Below, in pieces: positions 11,895 to 22,192 of a stretch of DNA of 64,000 bases (position 1 is its first letter; each line of letters opens with the position of its first letter). The position numbers and the translations under genes were made by a program. The stretch lies in contig JALNQF010000113.1 of the NCBI GenBank assembly GCA_028456385.1, forward strand, positions 84,709 to 148,708, in the 5' to 3' direction. Under the pieces are notes generated by a model, which made no database searches, had not been told where the DNA came from, and saw nothing but the letters and a program-made list of their open reading frames with translations. The DNA comes from Ophiosphaerella korrae. Taxonomy: Eukaryota > Ascomycota > Dothideomycetes > Pleosporales > Phaeosphaeriaceae.

Positions 11895-13054
11895 ATGCCG
11901 TACACGAATAGCCTAGAAGAACATGTGCTTTTGAGCCACGCAGAAATGCAGCTGTCCAGCCTTTTTTCGGGACAAAGCATAGTATATAGGGTCAACTACA
12001 TGGTGGATCCCCAGACACTACGACCTGAAGAGCAAAGGCCTACTTTGACACCATCGCTCAGGAACCCGTCAATCCGCTCACAATCCAGCCCCTCACATAC
12101 AGAATTCAAAGAAGTCTCGATGACAAATTTGCCCGCATCTAGTATTGATACTCCGTAAATCCACCAGCAGATGACAAATAATCCCGCCAAACAACCTGCA
12201 GAGGATAGTGATGTAGGCAATCTACTACATCCAATCAAGCGGGAAGCAATCCCTGGCATGAATGAATTACCTCAGCTGAATGGCACACATGTTTCACTCA
12301 GTCATGCGCCAACACAGTTGCAGCCAGCAAGGCGGCAGGAGATGCATACTCTTGGTATAGCAACCATGGCCCGTCCAGTTCAACATGAGAAGACCTTTGC
12401 GATTGGATAGATGGATGGACGTCAAATCATACAACAAGAACAAACGTTTGAAAAGCCTAAGACACCCAGAATCAGTCAGCAACAGACTATTGCTAATGGG
12501 TACAAGCAACAAGGAATGGAGACCACTCTTGAGAGGCCCGGGAAAATGATTTAAAAAAGAGACAAGCGAAACAACAAAGGGAGAGAGGCAAGGCCGCTGG
12601 GAAAGCCTTGTTACTCCAAGAAACGGCACGCAAGGTAAAGATTGTAGAAGAAGCCCGGAGACACTGGGACGAAGTACGGAAGACGAAAGCCGCCGAGGAG
12701 GCTCAGCGAGTTCGCGAAATAGTGGCGAAGAAGCTCGAACGTGAGAATCAGCTCCTGCGCAAAGAGCAACTCCGTAAAGATCCAAGCGCGCTGTACCGTC
12801 ACTATACAGAGCATCTCGCCTTTTTTTTTTCTCTCGGAGCTGGCGAGTTCAGGAGCCAGTACCACATCTTGCTGCTAGCCAACCAACGCATGCTAATAGA
12901 CGAAGAGAACGACTTGCTACTTCCCATTCAGTACGCTAAGGATAACTGGGAGGTGTACTTACGGTACCCCAAAACGGTGGCCGAGGTTACAAAGTTGCGG
13001 CGGAAGAAGTCGGAATCAGCAAAAGCTGACGCGACGTTATCGCACAAAAGATAG
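11895..13054 (+). pseudogene. Broken gene for a charged coiled-coil protein
   Basis: ORF pieces appear to belong together. The first frame (ATG 11895) is interrupted by TAA 12156-12158 and TAG about 12408. The sequence then shifts frame near 12500-12540, continuing as RENDLKKRQAKQQRERGKAA and ending at 13054. The last part (from about 12538) is strongly helical and charged (KVKIVEEARRHWDEVRK, then VREIVAKKLERENQLLRKEQ), followed by a compact block with ALYRHYTEHLAFFFSLGAGEF and YAKDNWEVYLRYPKTVAEV. The T10 run at about 12822 is a likely indel hotspot. I do not recognise the family. Alternative: the 3' part alone (12608-13054) is a short intact gene, although its only in-frame start there is not a clear ATG. 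Confidence 0.45.
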
Positions 13055-13850
13055 GCGCACTATGAACTATGGGCTTTATTGGAAGCAGAGAAAGGACGTG
13101 ATTGAATGTATAGGTCAGCGAGAACCAGATGAAATGAGGGTGTGTGTGTGAAGGTTGACTATCTTTTTGATTGTGACGTAGGATTGGTCAATGGGGAGAG
13201 TGAAAGATTATAGCGATTGCGGCGACTCCACGATAGTGACGGTTTTTTTGTTCTATTCGTGAAGATCGCTACGATATGCAAAGGTGATGCATGAAGTCGG
13301 TATTCGGTGCCGGGCGATTGCTCACATCTTTCAGTTTTCAAGTTTTCACAAGCCAACAATTTGAAGTTCAATGTCACTTCATTTGCGTCATCCGTCTTCC
13401 CTAATTTGCTGTGCTTATGACCACATTCGAACCCTTGTTTGCCCTATAGTTTGATGTGAACCCATGAAAACCTTGAGTGTACTGATTTGTTTCGCATATA
13501 GAGTCATAAGATGTATACTTTTTTGCTTGCTGAAGTATGAAAGGTGTTGTGGAATTTCACTTTGAATACTTTACCACTATATATTCTTCCTCACATAGAG
13601 ATGTATAATTACGATCCTATCTAGGTGAGATCACCATGAATACATAATGCTGAAAAGTGTATGTAACTTGGGCAGTATTCACCAACGACAATTACTAAAC
13701 GGCCGAAATGTGAATGGACAATGTCCACCATTGTGCTTAATCAGTGGACGTGATTTGGCACTCCTGGCGTTTATATCAATCTCCAAATTTCCCACAAACA
13801 AAAGGATTATACCAACTGACTCTTCAACTTTCAATCAAATCAGGTTATTT
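13055..13850. promoter_or_regulatory. Upstream region of the 13.9-kb gene, with TATA-like box
   Basis: AT-rich interval with a TATA-like CTATATAT at about 13572. It is followed by short upstream ATGs (a 3-codon one near 13637 and an in-frame one at 13647) and a CA/CT-rich leader-like stretch just before the ATG at 13851. Confidence 0.35.
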
Positions 13851-15410
13851 ATGGATATGGAGACTTCAAGTTGTTGCGACCAAAACCAAGAGTATACAAT
13901 GATCTATCCTGACCCCGACATCTGTTACGACTCGTATTACCTGCCGGTTCACACTCACGACCCTGCGGCAATATCTACAGTGGTATCTACAGTGGTATCT
14001 ACAGTGGAATCTACAATGGAATCTGCAGTGGAATCTGCAGTGGAAAAAAATGAGCCTGAAATCCCGTTTGCATTGAGTTTGGAGGAAATATTTGCTATTC
14101 CGACTCCTAAAGCGACTCAAGAACTCGGTGGGCCACCACTACCAACAACACAACGCGAAAATCACACCCCGCTTCTTCGAGATGTTCCAGAATATTTCGG
14201 GGAAAACGAGGACTTTTCCATGGCATGGCAGCTCGTGCACTCTGGCCTCATTCCAGATCCTTACCCCCATTATATCTGGACGGAGACAGAAGGTCTAGCA
14301 AAATGGTTATTTGCCACGCTCGCAACTAAATTCAACGCGCTGATGGAAGTTGACGCCAAACAATCCCAATCCAGACACACATTGTTTCGAAATGTTCGAG
14401 GCAAAGAACGAGAGAGTTGGAAAGATGTCATCAGGTGGTGTAGTACAGGACGACGAAAGCAGATTGATTTTCGCATCCACGACGATTGGGTCCCACGGCT
14501 ACAAAAACTTGACCTTCAGGAGGAATTGAAGATCAGCGACTTGATGATACTGATCACCGAGCTGTTTCTCCGCACGAAGAAACAAGATTCGCCACTTCAC
14601 ATGCCGGTACTTGCCATGCGGCCACAGCATACCACGAATTGCAATGGGCAAAGCCTTCAAATAGCTAGTCGTCCCCACGATAAAAGGGGAAATAATAATA
14701 CACGTCTTTCCCCTGCATCATCGATGCAGGGCTCGAATCTTGTTGCACCAGCCTTGTCATCAGACGGTCCTGAGCTCAGCGCTGCCTACATCGAGTACAT
14801 GCGGACCAAAATTGTTGGACCACCTTGCACATTCTACTACAACGACATGTACCAAGTGAACCTCACTCCTGACCCAACTATTGGGTATACAAGATCGTGG
14901 CTGGAGGAACAGGTCGGGATAGCCAGCGCTCTACCGCGGTTCCGCACGTTTGCTACACCGGCTGCCAACGACTTCTCTGAACTGGCGCGTTGCATCCGCT
15001 TTGCACAAAGCAAGGCACAGGATACCCTGCCGTGGGTAACACACATGAGCTGTGTCAAGGAGATTATAAAACGAACCAACTGGTACGGCGTAGAGCTGCT
15101 CCGAAGCCGTACCAATGTCTTTGATCCCATGGTGGGTGGTGGGCTGAAAGATTCGGAGAAAGAGTTTATGGCTGTACTGGCTATACGCTTTGCAAAAGCT
15201 CACCCTGAAGAGGATTATACTGCGGCATCCATTGGTTCAATTTACAATGCACTGGATTTTGATCATGCGGCTGGGTTGGTTTTGGATCTTTTGACACCAG
15301 AGGACAAAACTCGCTTTGTTAAATATTTTAATCATTATGTAACTCGATGGGCATCACACTTGAAAGCTGGGTCCGCTCAAGTACCGAGTGGAAACGATGT
15401 GCCTACTTAG
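13851..15410 (+). CDS. Unrecognised protein with acidic N terminus and two helical blocks
   Basis: Single exon. The frame is open from ATG 13647, but codons before 13851 look like leader (no conserved character, CA-rich DNA), so MDMETSSCC at 13851 is preferred: 519 residues, or 587 from 13647. Residues about 40-65 are encoded by a 12-nt minisatellite (STVVSTVVSTVESTMESAVE). Two folded-looking blocks follow. One is around ETEGLAKWLFATLATKFNAL and WKDVIRWCSTGRRKQIDFRI. The other is around FSELARCIRFAQSKAQDTLP through EFMAVLAIRFAKAHPEEDYT. A Ser/Gly-rich linker separates them. No signal peptide or membrane segment. The segment ELARCIRFAQ distantly resembles the 'DLtRCVrhAL' block of the F family at 38-59 kb, but too weakly to claim homology. 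Function unknown. Confidence 0.55.
   Translation: MDMETSSCCDQNQEYTMIYPDPDICYDSYYLPVHTHDPAAISTVVSTVVSTVESTMESAVESAVEKNEPEIPFALSLEEIFAIPTPKATQELGGPPLPTTQRENHTPLLRDVPEYFGENEDFSMAWQLVHSGLIPDPYPHYIWTETEGLAKWLFATLATKFNALMEVDAKQSQSRHTLFRNVRGKERESWKDVIRWCSTGRRKQIDFRIHDDWVPRLQKLDLQEELKISDLMILITELFLRTKKQDSPLHMPVLAMRPQHTTNCNGQSLQIASRPHDKRGNNNTRLSPASSMQGSNLVAPALSSDGPELSAAYIEYMRTKIVGPPCTFYYNDMYQVNLTPDPTIGYTRSWLEEQVGIASALPRFRTFATPAANDFSELARCIRFAQSKAQDTLPWVTHMSCVKEIIKRTNWYGVELLRSRTNVFDPMVGGGLKDSEKEFMAVLAIRFAKAHPEEDYTAASIGSIYNALDFDHAAGLVLDLLTPEDKTRFVKYFNHYVTRWASHLKAGSAQVPSGNDVPT
13972..14043 (+). repeat. 12-nt coding minisatellite, about six units
   Basis: Tandem units of the type GTATCTACAGTG, GAATCTACAATG and GAATCTGCAGTG. 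The first three units are identical or nearly so and the later ones diverged. The unit length is a multiple of three, so copy-number change would keep the frame. Encodes repeated S-T/A-V/M-V/E. Confidence 0.85.
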
Positions 15411-15681
15411 CACGGTTTGACTGTCAAGATGCAACGTCCCTCCAATGCGTGGCAGAAAACCCACCGTGCCGGAAAATTCAACAAGGACTTTTTACTTTAA
15501 GCAACTATAACTCTATTATCTATTACACTTTAAGAAACGTCGTATTAAACCAAGGCTCAAATGTCTCTAATCCCCAGTCGCCTAAGCGCCGGAGCACAGC
15601 TAGTATCCGGTAAACCTTCACAAGCGACAAAGTATCGCCTATGCTTTCGGTGAACTGCAGAATTTCCTAGCAAAGTTAGTT

Positions 15682-17115
15682 TTAAAGAATAACGCGTAGA
15701 TGATTAGAATGTGTGCGTACAATGTGTGAGCCCTTATCAACCGCAAAATATAGATGCCAATAGTGATTCAGCACAATAATAACCGGCAACGTAACGATAT
15801 AGTGACCCTCATCTGCGTTAAGCTGGCCAACTCGCTCATGCCACGCACTCAACCAAATGCCAATCTGCACCCGGGCTTCTTCCTCGGACCCATTAACCTT
15901 GACCTCAACAGATATCATCGTGGGATGTCGGCACAGTGGGGCGTAGAGCGATTGGTTAACCGTGCGAAGGTTGTTGGGCTGACTCCTCAGCCATTCTGAA
16001 AGAAAGTCGCTGGAGACAGATTGTGGGACGAGGTTGACGGCGAAGTCGACAAGCCGGGATTCGGAGTACCGGTCGCCGGTTTGGGGCAGGCACTCTTTGA
16101 TAGGGAGGGCGTGCGATCTAAAGGTTAGTAACTGGTGTCAGACACGGAAGGAGCACGTACATCTGCTTGGGCTCAATGCGAGGCTGATGACGGAAAGCCA
16201 TGTCCAAGAGCGGCCACTGCACTGAGCAATACCACTGCGGCTCGTGGTCCCCGGTAGTGGATAGTGAAACAGCCGCGGCTTGCACCCTCATCATCGCATC
16301 CAGTTCGATCATGAGGTCGAGGTCGTCACGGGCTGTCTCGTACGCCCAGTGGGAGCGCTTCTTCGCGCTAGGGATGCGATCCTGCACAGTCAGTCTGGGT
16401 ATCCCGTATGACTCCACTCTCCTACCTGTATCTTTGACGGTATTATACCCTCATTCTCGCACAGCGCCTGGAGATCCTCGATTAGCAAGCGTATGTCCTC
16501 TGGCAGATCGTTGTGCTCCGCACCCATGACACCGTATTTGACCGGCTTGTTCAAGAACTGCAGGTCGGTGTAGGCCTTGGCTGGACTCGTTGCCCGCTTC
16601 GATTTGGACTTCCCGGATTGTGCCGAGGAGATGCTTGAGTTGGCGTTGGATGAGCGGAGGACGGGATGGTGAGCGAGCGCATTGGTGTACGGGCTGGACG
16701 GGGCAATGTTGTCTGGAAGGCGGATTGCGGAGAATGCAGCCAAATCCAGTGGCGGCTGGGTCGGTAGCATCTGTCAACCTTGCCTTGCTGGCTTTGGTGT
16801 TGTTGCGTTGTCTTCCAAGGCAGCATTCTCCTCCACATAGCCCTCATCCGACAAGATGTCGTTTTCCCTGCGCTGAGCTTCCCTAGTCGGGGACGATTGT
16901 TCCGTGCTGTCCTTCCGCCGCGGCGAGCGACGGTGCATATTCGCATGCGTAGGCCGGAGCGACTGACGTTGTGGCGATGGACTGCGGCAGCGTTTTCGTG
17001 ACGGATGAGGCTGGTCCGCGAGCCACCCGCGGATGACGGCGGAGTTGAACGTCGGGGGAGGAGTTTGTGGATACCAGAGGCTGCTAGAGCCGCAGCCAGC
17101 TGAGACGATGGGCAT
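15682..17115 (-). CDS. PD-(D/E)XK nuclease-like protein (PDDEXK_12 type), with an in-frame TGA
   Basis: Three exons: 17115-16426, 16381-16161 and 16117-15682. The 44-nt intron has donor GTAGGA, branch CTGAC and acceptor TGCAG. The 43-nt intron has donor GTACGT, branch TACTAAC and acceptor TTTAG. They close in frame to 448 codons. Codon 114 (16774-16776) is TGA in an otherwise continuous frame; CGA-to-TGA is the likely cause. An ATG two codons later (16770) could start a 334-residue product that keeps the domain. Features match the fungal PDDEXK_12 family (PF20516): KPVKYG and LPEDIRLLIEDLQAL in the N-terminal half, then GDRYSESRLVDFAVNL, a stretch reading VNQSLYAPLCRHP, and the catalytic-type strand ISVEVKVNG (E375, K377), followed by ARVQIGIWLSAW. 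The first 100 residues are Arg/Ser/Pro-rich and disordered. Biological role of the family is not established. Confidence 0.75.
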
Positions 17116-17236
17116 GCGGAGCGAGAATGGAAAGCGGAGAGATGGGTGAGGACCTGATTGTTTGTTTGTTGTGTCGGCGTTTATAGAGGCCGACGTGCTG
17201 GGTTAGATAGCTCAACACATTGCACCCATAACTCAG
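17116..17236. other. Promoter side of the nuclease-like gene
   Basis: Short stretch with an imperfect inverted repeat (TCGGC ... GCCGA around 17179-17195) between the nuclease-like gene start and the transposase relic. It may be the truncated left part of that element. Confidence 0.3.
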
Positions 17237-17482
17237 CCACCTTACTCACCTAACCTCAACCCTATTAAGCACCTCTACTAGCATCTTAAAAAGATGACAT
17301 ATAAGCACTATCTACAATATAATAACTCCTCAAAAGCTAAAGAGGAGTAGGAGGGCTTTGGCAGCGCGTTGAAGGAGTGCTGGCGGCGTGTGTACCGGGT
17401 GCGCTCATACGCAAGCTTATTATGAGTATGCCGAGGAGAATTCAAGCTTGTAGGCACGCGCAAGTCTGGCAGACCAAATACT
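17237..17482 (+). mobile_element. Tc1/mariner transposase C-terminal relic, RIP-type stops
   Basis: Reading from 17237 gives PPYSPNLNPIKHLY then a stop, HLKKMTYKHY, KAKEE then a stop, EGFGSALKECWRRVY. A frame change after about 17400 gives SMPRRIQACRHARKSGRPNTD-like text. This is the classic DDE-superfamily ending 'PPYSPDLNPIEHLW..LKK ... F..AL..CW ... MPRR..A....G..TKY'. The stops fall where Trp is expected (TGG to TAG), and Asp and Glu positions read Asn and Lys, all G-to-A changes as RIP makes. The left part of the element is missing. Confidence 0.8.
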
Positions 17483-18482
17483 GATTCAATCGTCTTCAAA
17501 TACCAAAAAAAAACCCCCCCGAGTTTCTATATAACGTTAGGTAGTGGGTGGCTGAGGCAGCAGCCCATCTAGCCATGGATTAAGCTGCGTGAGAACCGCG
17601 ACCAAGATATCATCGGGGGCATTCGAGAAGGGTGAAGTGGCTATTGCGAGGTAAAAGGCGATAACCCGTCGAGGACTCGTCGAGTGTCTGCTAGGTTGGT
17701 CTTATGAAGGGCATTGTCTCACATGCCAGCTTATTGGCCAGTGTGTGTAAGGCTTATCTGTTTAGGGCCGAATAGGCTTGGTATCAGTAAGTGTAAAGGA
17801 ATTAACTGTTATAGCTGATTGGGCAATATAGGTAAGGCTTGGATGTTTACATGGGCGGAATCAGGTTGGCAAAGGAATTTTACCAAGGTCGACAGGAAAA
17901 TTAAGACTATGAGGTGGCCACGAGCTTGACTGACTGCGAGCTGGCTACTCGCTCTACTAAGAGCTGTAAGCTTAACTGGCTGCGAGCTACGAGCTTGAGC
18001 TTGACTGCGAGGTTAATTTATAACACGTGCGGTCAAAGGTTTGGGCAGGGTGAGGAAGTAGATAGCAGGTAGTTAGGGGTAGCAGGGTAATATTAATCCG
18101 TACGCTATACCGTGCACGCCGGCGCAATGCGCCAACACCTGTTGGAACCTGCGACAAGTGAAGGGGTACTTCGGTATTGGAGCGGGTGCAATAGTTGATT
18201 CTCGCGGATGGCAGCCTGGAATCGAGAGGCACTTGAGTGTCAAGACAGTATTGGAGCTCAATTTGAAAAGGGTACTCAATTATAAAGCACATTTACTTAG
18301 ACACGTGATATTATTGTATCTCGCTACTTCGCACCCCACCCCCCTGAGCTACCATCATCTCAGTTAATTGCTTTTGAGTATTCTCCCATAAACGTACCGG
18401 CCAGCGTAGTCGCAGGCTTCGAAGCTAACCGCAGCTGAAGAATAGTATGTTTATAGCCTGCCTTGGTCATGCTAGTTGAAGC
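17483..18482. repeat. Non-coding tract with GAGCTTGACTGCGAG-type repeats
   Basis: After an A9C8 homopolymer at about 17503 there is no gene. Around 17926-18013 short words such as GAGCTTGACTG, GCGAGCT and GAGCTACGAGC recur in both orientations, as in the subterminal repeats of some hAT elements; this assignment is tentative. The remainder to the ankyrin gene's stop has no recognisable product. Confidence 0.4.
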
Positions 18483-21400
18483 CTATATGCTTAACGCTGG
18501 TCCCTTGCAATGTGCTCTGTAATGGGCATCAATGAGCTTTCTAACGGTATTATGTCCGTTTTCTACCGCTAGTCGGAGCGCTTCTTTGTATTGCATATCC
18601 CCGTTTCCGTAGAGGTCAGCACCATTATTGAGCAGCAACTGCACCATATCTATGCGTCCGTGCTCTGCAGCCCCTTCTAAAGCAGTTCTTCCGTGATTTG
18701 AGGCTCTATTGCCATTCGTATCAGCGCCAGCATGAAGAAGAATTGTAGCAATTCTAATGTAGCCCCTAATAGCGGCGGCCTGAAGCGGCGTCACCCCAGC
18801 AAAACTCGCCGCTGGATTGTTGACGTCTGCACCGGCAGCGAGAAGGATCTGAACCAGCTCAATATTCCCATTCTCGGCTGCTGCTTGGAGAGCGGTTCTT
18901 CCATACTTATCCGCTGGCGGGGCGTTGATATCTGCACCGGCAGCGAGAAGCATCTGAACCAGCTCAATGTTGCTATTCGCGGTTGCTGCTTGGAGGGCAG
19001 TTCTTCCGTATCCATCCGCTGGCGGGGCGTTGATATCTGCATCAGCAGCGAGAAGCATCTGAACCAGCTCAATATTCCTATTCTCGGCTGCTGCCTGGAG
19101 AGCAGTTCTTCCATACTTATCCGCTGGCGGGGCGTTGATATCTGCATCAGCAGCGAGAAGCATCTGAACCAGCTCAATGTCGCTATTCTCGGCTGCTGCT
19201 TGGAGAGCAGTTCTTCCATACTCATCCGCTGGCGGGGCGTTGATATCTGCACCGGCAGCGAGAAGCATCTGAACCAGCTCAATATTCCCATTCCTGGCTG
19301 CTGCTTGGAGAGCGGTTCTTCCATACTCCGCTTGCGGGACATTGGTATCTGCACCGGCAGCGAGAAGCATCTGAACCAGCTCAATATTCCCATTCATAGC
19401 TGCTGCTTGGAGGGCTGTTTTTCCATCCTCATCCGCTGGCGGGGCGTTGATATCTGCATCGGCAGCAAGAAGGATCTGAACCAGCTCAATGTCGCTATTC
19501 TCGGCTGCTGCTTGGAGAGCAGTTCTTCCATACTTATCCGCTGGCGGGGCGTTGATATCTGCACCGGCAGCGAGAAGCATCTGAACCAACTCAATGTTGC
19601 TATTCTCGGCTGCTGCTTGGAGAGCGGTTCTTCCAACCTCACCGGCTGGCGGGGCGTTGATATCTGCACCAGCAGCGAGAAGGACTTGAACCAGCCCAAT
19701 GCTGCCACTCATAGCTGCTGCTTGGAGAGCAGTTCTTCCGTATTCATCCGCCGGCGGGGCGTTGATATCTGCACCGGCAGCGAGAAGCATCTGAACCAGC
19801 TCAATATCGCTATTCTCGGCTGCTGCTTGGAGGGCTGTTTTTCCATCCTCATCCGCTGGCGGGGCGTTGATATCTGCACCGGCAGCGAGAAGCATCTGAA
19901 CCAGCTCAATGTCGCTATTCTCGGCTGCTGCTTGGAGAGCGGTTCTTCCATCCTCATCCGCTGGCGGGGCATTGGTGTCTGCACCGGCAGCAAGAAGGAT
20001 CTGAACCAGCTCAATATTCCTATTCCTGGCTGCTGCTTGGAGGGCAGTTCTTCCATACTCATCCGCTGGCGGGGCATTGGTGTCTGCACCGGCAGCAAGA
20101 AGGATCTGAACCAGCTTAATATTCCCATTCTCAGCTGCTGCCTGGAGAGCAGTTCTTCCATCCTTATCCGCTGGCGGGGCGTTGATATCTGCATCGGCAG
20201 CAAGAAGGATCTGAACCAGCTCAATATTCCCATTCTCAGCTGCTGCCTGGAGAGCAGTTCTTCCATACTTATCCGCTGGCGGGGCGTTGATATCTGCATC
20301 GGCAGCAAGAAGGATCTGAACCAGCTCAATATTCCCATTCCTGGCTGCTGCTTGGAGAGCAGTTCTTCCATACTCATCCACTGGCGGGGCGTTGATATCT
20401 GCACCGGCAGCAAGAAGTATCTGAACCAGCTCAATATTAGCCCCTCTGGAAGCATATTGTAAAGCGGTTAGTCCTAGTAATCGTGCGTTAGGGTCCGCTC
20501 CTGCTTTCAGACATTCCTGGATGATAACAAGATTCCCAGATTGTATTGCGTCTACAAAAAGTTTTTCTGCAAATGCTTCAACCGTCAGATTCTGAATCGA
20601 CAGTAGGGACTTCAGAAGCTGTACATTTTTCTTGTCTTGGAAAATTTCGGTCATCACAGCGACTTTCCCGGTGTCCAACATATTGTTACTCAATAGAAAT
20701 ACTGCCAGGCTCAGATATTGGACGTTCCCATTAATCTTAATGAGTCCGCTCATCTCTTTGTGACCTGCGTTCGGCTCCCTATCAAAGTCTTCTGGTATTA
20801 CAGCACGTAGATGACGATGAATGTGTCGGACGGCGTTCGATTGAGTTGGAGTAGTTAATGTGGTAGCCCAGTTTGATAGGGCTGAGACAATCTCATCTGG
20901 TATAGTGGGCATCCGGACCATCGATTGGAGGTTTTGTGGTCTAGGTAGGATTAGGTTGTTAGTAGACTTGTTAACCATAGCGATGGCAACTTCGGCTAGA
21001 TCTGGATAAGCGCTAACTAGTCTACCATCAGCTTCATGTAGAGGGAGAATTGAAACTACGGTTATACGGACTTTCGGACTCAATGGTGCCTAAGAATCGG
21101 AACCAAGGGAGATTATATAGCAATGATGTACTAGCTTGCAAAGCTGGAGGGGTGCAGATGTAGATTCCTTCGGGTGTCTTTGGGCTTGGCGCTGCGAAAG
21201 TGTGAGCATTCCATATGGGCCGTTGGGGAACCTTGGTATATATTGATTACCTTCAAATCCGTGTGAAAATGCTGCATCGTAACCATATCGCGAGACCTCC
21301 TTCCTTAACTTCTTCACAGGAACACGCTCAACGCCGATCCACACCTCACTCTCATTTCTGTTTCTTTTTCTTTTTGTGACTTTCGGCGCAACAGCCACCC

Positions 21401-21657
21401 AGACGTTCTTCTTATACTTTTGAAAACCCCATTGCTTGAAGTGTCTTTCAAACTGAGCTTTCCTTGGGGTTACCATTAGCGGTCATTGAGGGCAGAGAGT
21501 TGGAGGTAGTGTCTTACGTGGCGTTAAAACTATACTTGTTCGACATTTCCTGCATCACACCCCCGAGGCCTTGAAGCTTCCTGTTCTCGGTAAGGTACAG
21601 GGACTCAATGGTAGCCTTGTGCGAATCCCAGTCATGTTCAGTGAGCTCGGTAGGCAT
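18483..21657 (-). CDS. Clr5-domain protein with long ankyrin repeat array
   Basis: Inferred exons 21657-21518, 21462-21132 and 21089-18483 (1,025 residues). Intron 1 is 55 nt (GTAAGA ... CCAAG). Intron 2 is proposed as 42 nt (21090-21131, GTACAT ... TTCTTAG) because a single TAG at 21090-21092 interrupts a continuous frame. If not spliced, it splits the gene. Residues 1-75 form a Clr5 domain (PF14420): HDWDSHKATIESLYL, then VMQEMSNKYSF, then KAQFERHFKQWGF. A linker of about 180 residues follows, then about 20 ankyrin repeats. Fifteen of these are near-identical 35-residue units (GRTALQAAAENGNIELVQIL followed by LAAGADINAPPAD) and the outer ones are diverged (LLGLTALQYAS; HGRTALEGAAEHG). Fungal Clr5-ankyrin proteins form large families of unknown function; ankyrin arrays bind proteins. 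Confidence 0.75.
18800..20440 (-). repeat. 105-nt tandem repeat array inside the ankyrin gene
   Basis: About fifteen units of 105 nt, one slightly shorter at about 19330. Each is marked by GGCGGGGCGTTGATATCTGC or a close variant (plus-strand text). Similarity extends to synonymous sites, indicating recent duplication or gene conversion rather than old protein-level conservation. Because 105 is a multiple of three, the opposite strand stays open for 576 codons. Confidence 0.9.
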
Positions 21658-22192
21658 GACGAAGTACGCACAACACGGGGACAAAAGCTAGGTGAGGAGC
21701 AATTAAGGCTTCAGTTTGTATGAATCTATGGTAGGCGAGGACGACTTATTTGGGTCTGTGTCCGGTCAGTAGGGGCGTAGCGACACAGGGATGAGCTGCA
21801 TTCACCCCGCGACATTATTGGCTGATGCCAGAATCTTCTCGCGTCTTTGCGCTCTGTGACGCGGCTCAGCCCCCACCAATGGCAATAACCTCGTCCATGC
21901 CAAAATCTTCCTGCATGACCGGTCTTAGCCACCCCTGCATTTGCACGGCCACTACGATTGAGCCCTCTTCCTATTCGCTGTTTCCAGAATCCTCTAGCGC
22001 CTAACTGCAGCCCTTCTTACTTTACGCATTCTGACATTGCACATTGGTGATTCCCAAAATCTGTGTGCAGTCAACCTCTATAGCTCAATTTGAGGGTTCC
22101 ACGTAGATATAAATCATTCCTTCCCGAAAATGAAGGCTCTCATCGGCCACCAAACTACCAGCCCTCTTGACGGCCAATAGCGCATCGTTAAA
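21658..22192. other. Intergenic between divergent genes
   Basis: Holds the upstream sequence of the Clr5-ankyrin gene (minus) and of the small membrane protein (plus). A 68-codon minus-strand frame at 21726 has no recognisable features. No motif called. Confidence 0.4.

Noticed and set aside
18800..20440. Possible CRISPR-like array
   Set aside because: Regular spacing is due to coding ankyrin repeats with no unique spacers, in a eukaryotic genome.
18732..20462. 576-codon plus-strand open frame opposite the ankyrin gene
   Set aside because: It is the antisense of 105-nt repeats; a unit divisible by three keeps the antisense frame open. The product is a meaningless Cys/Ser/Leu repeat.
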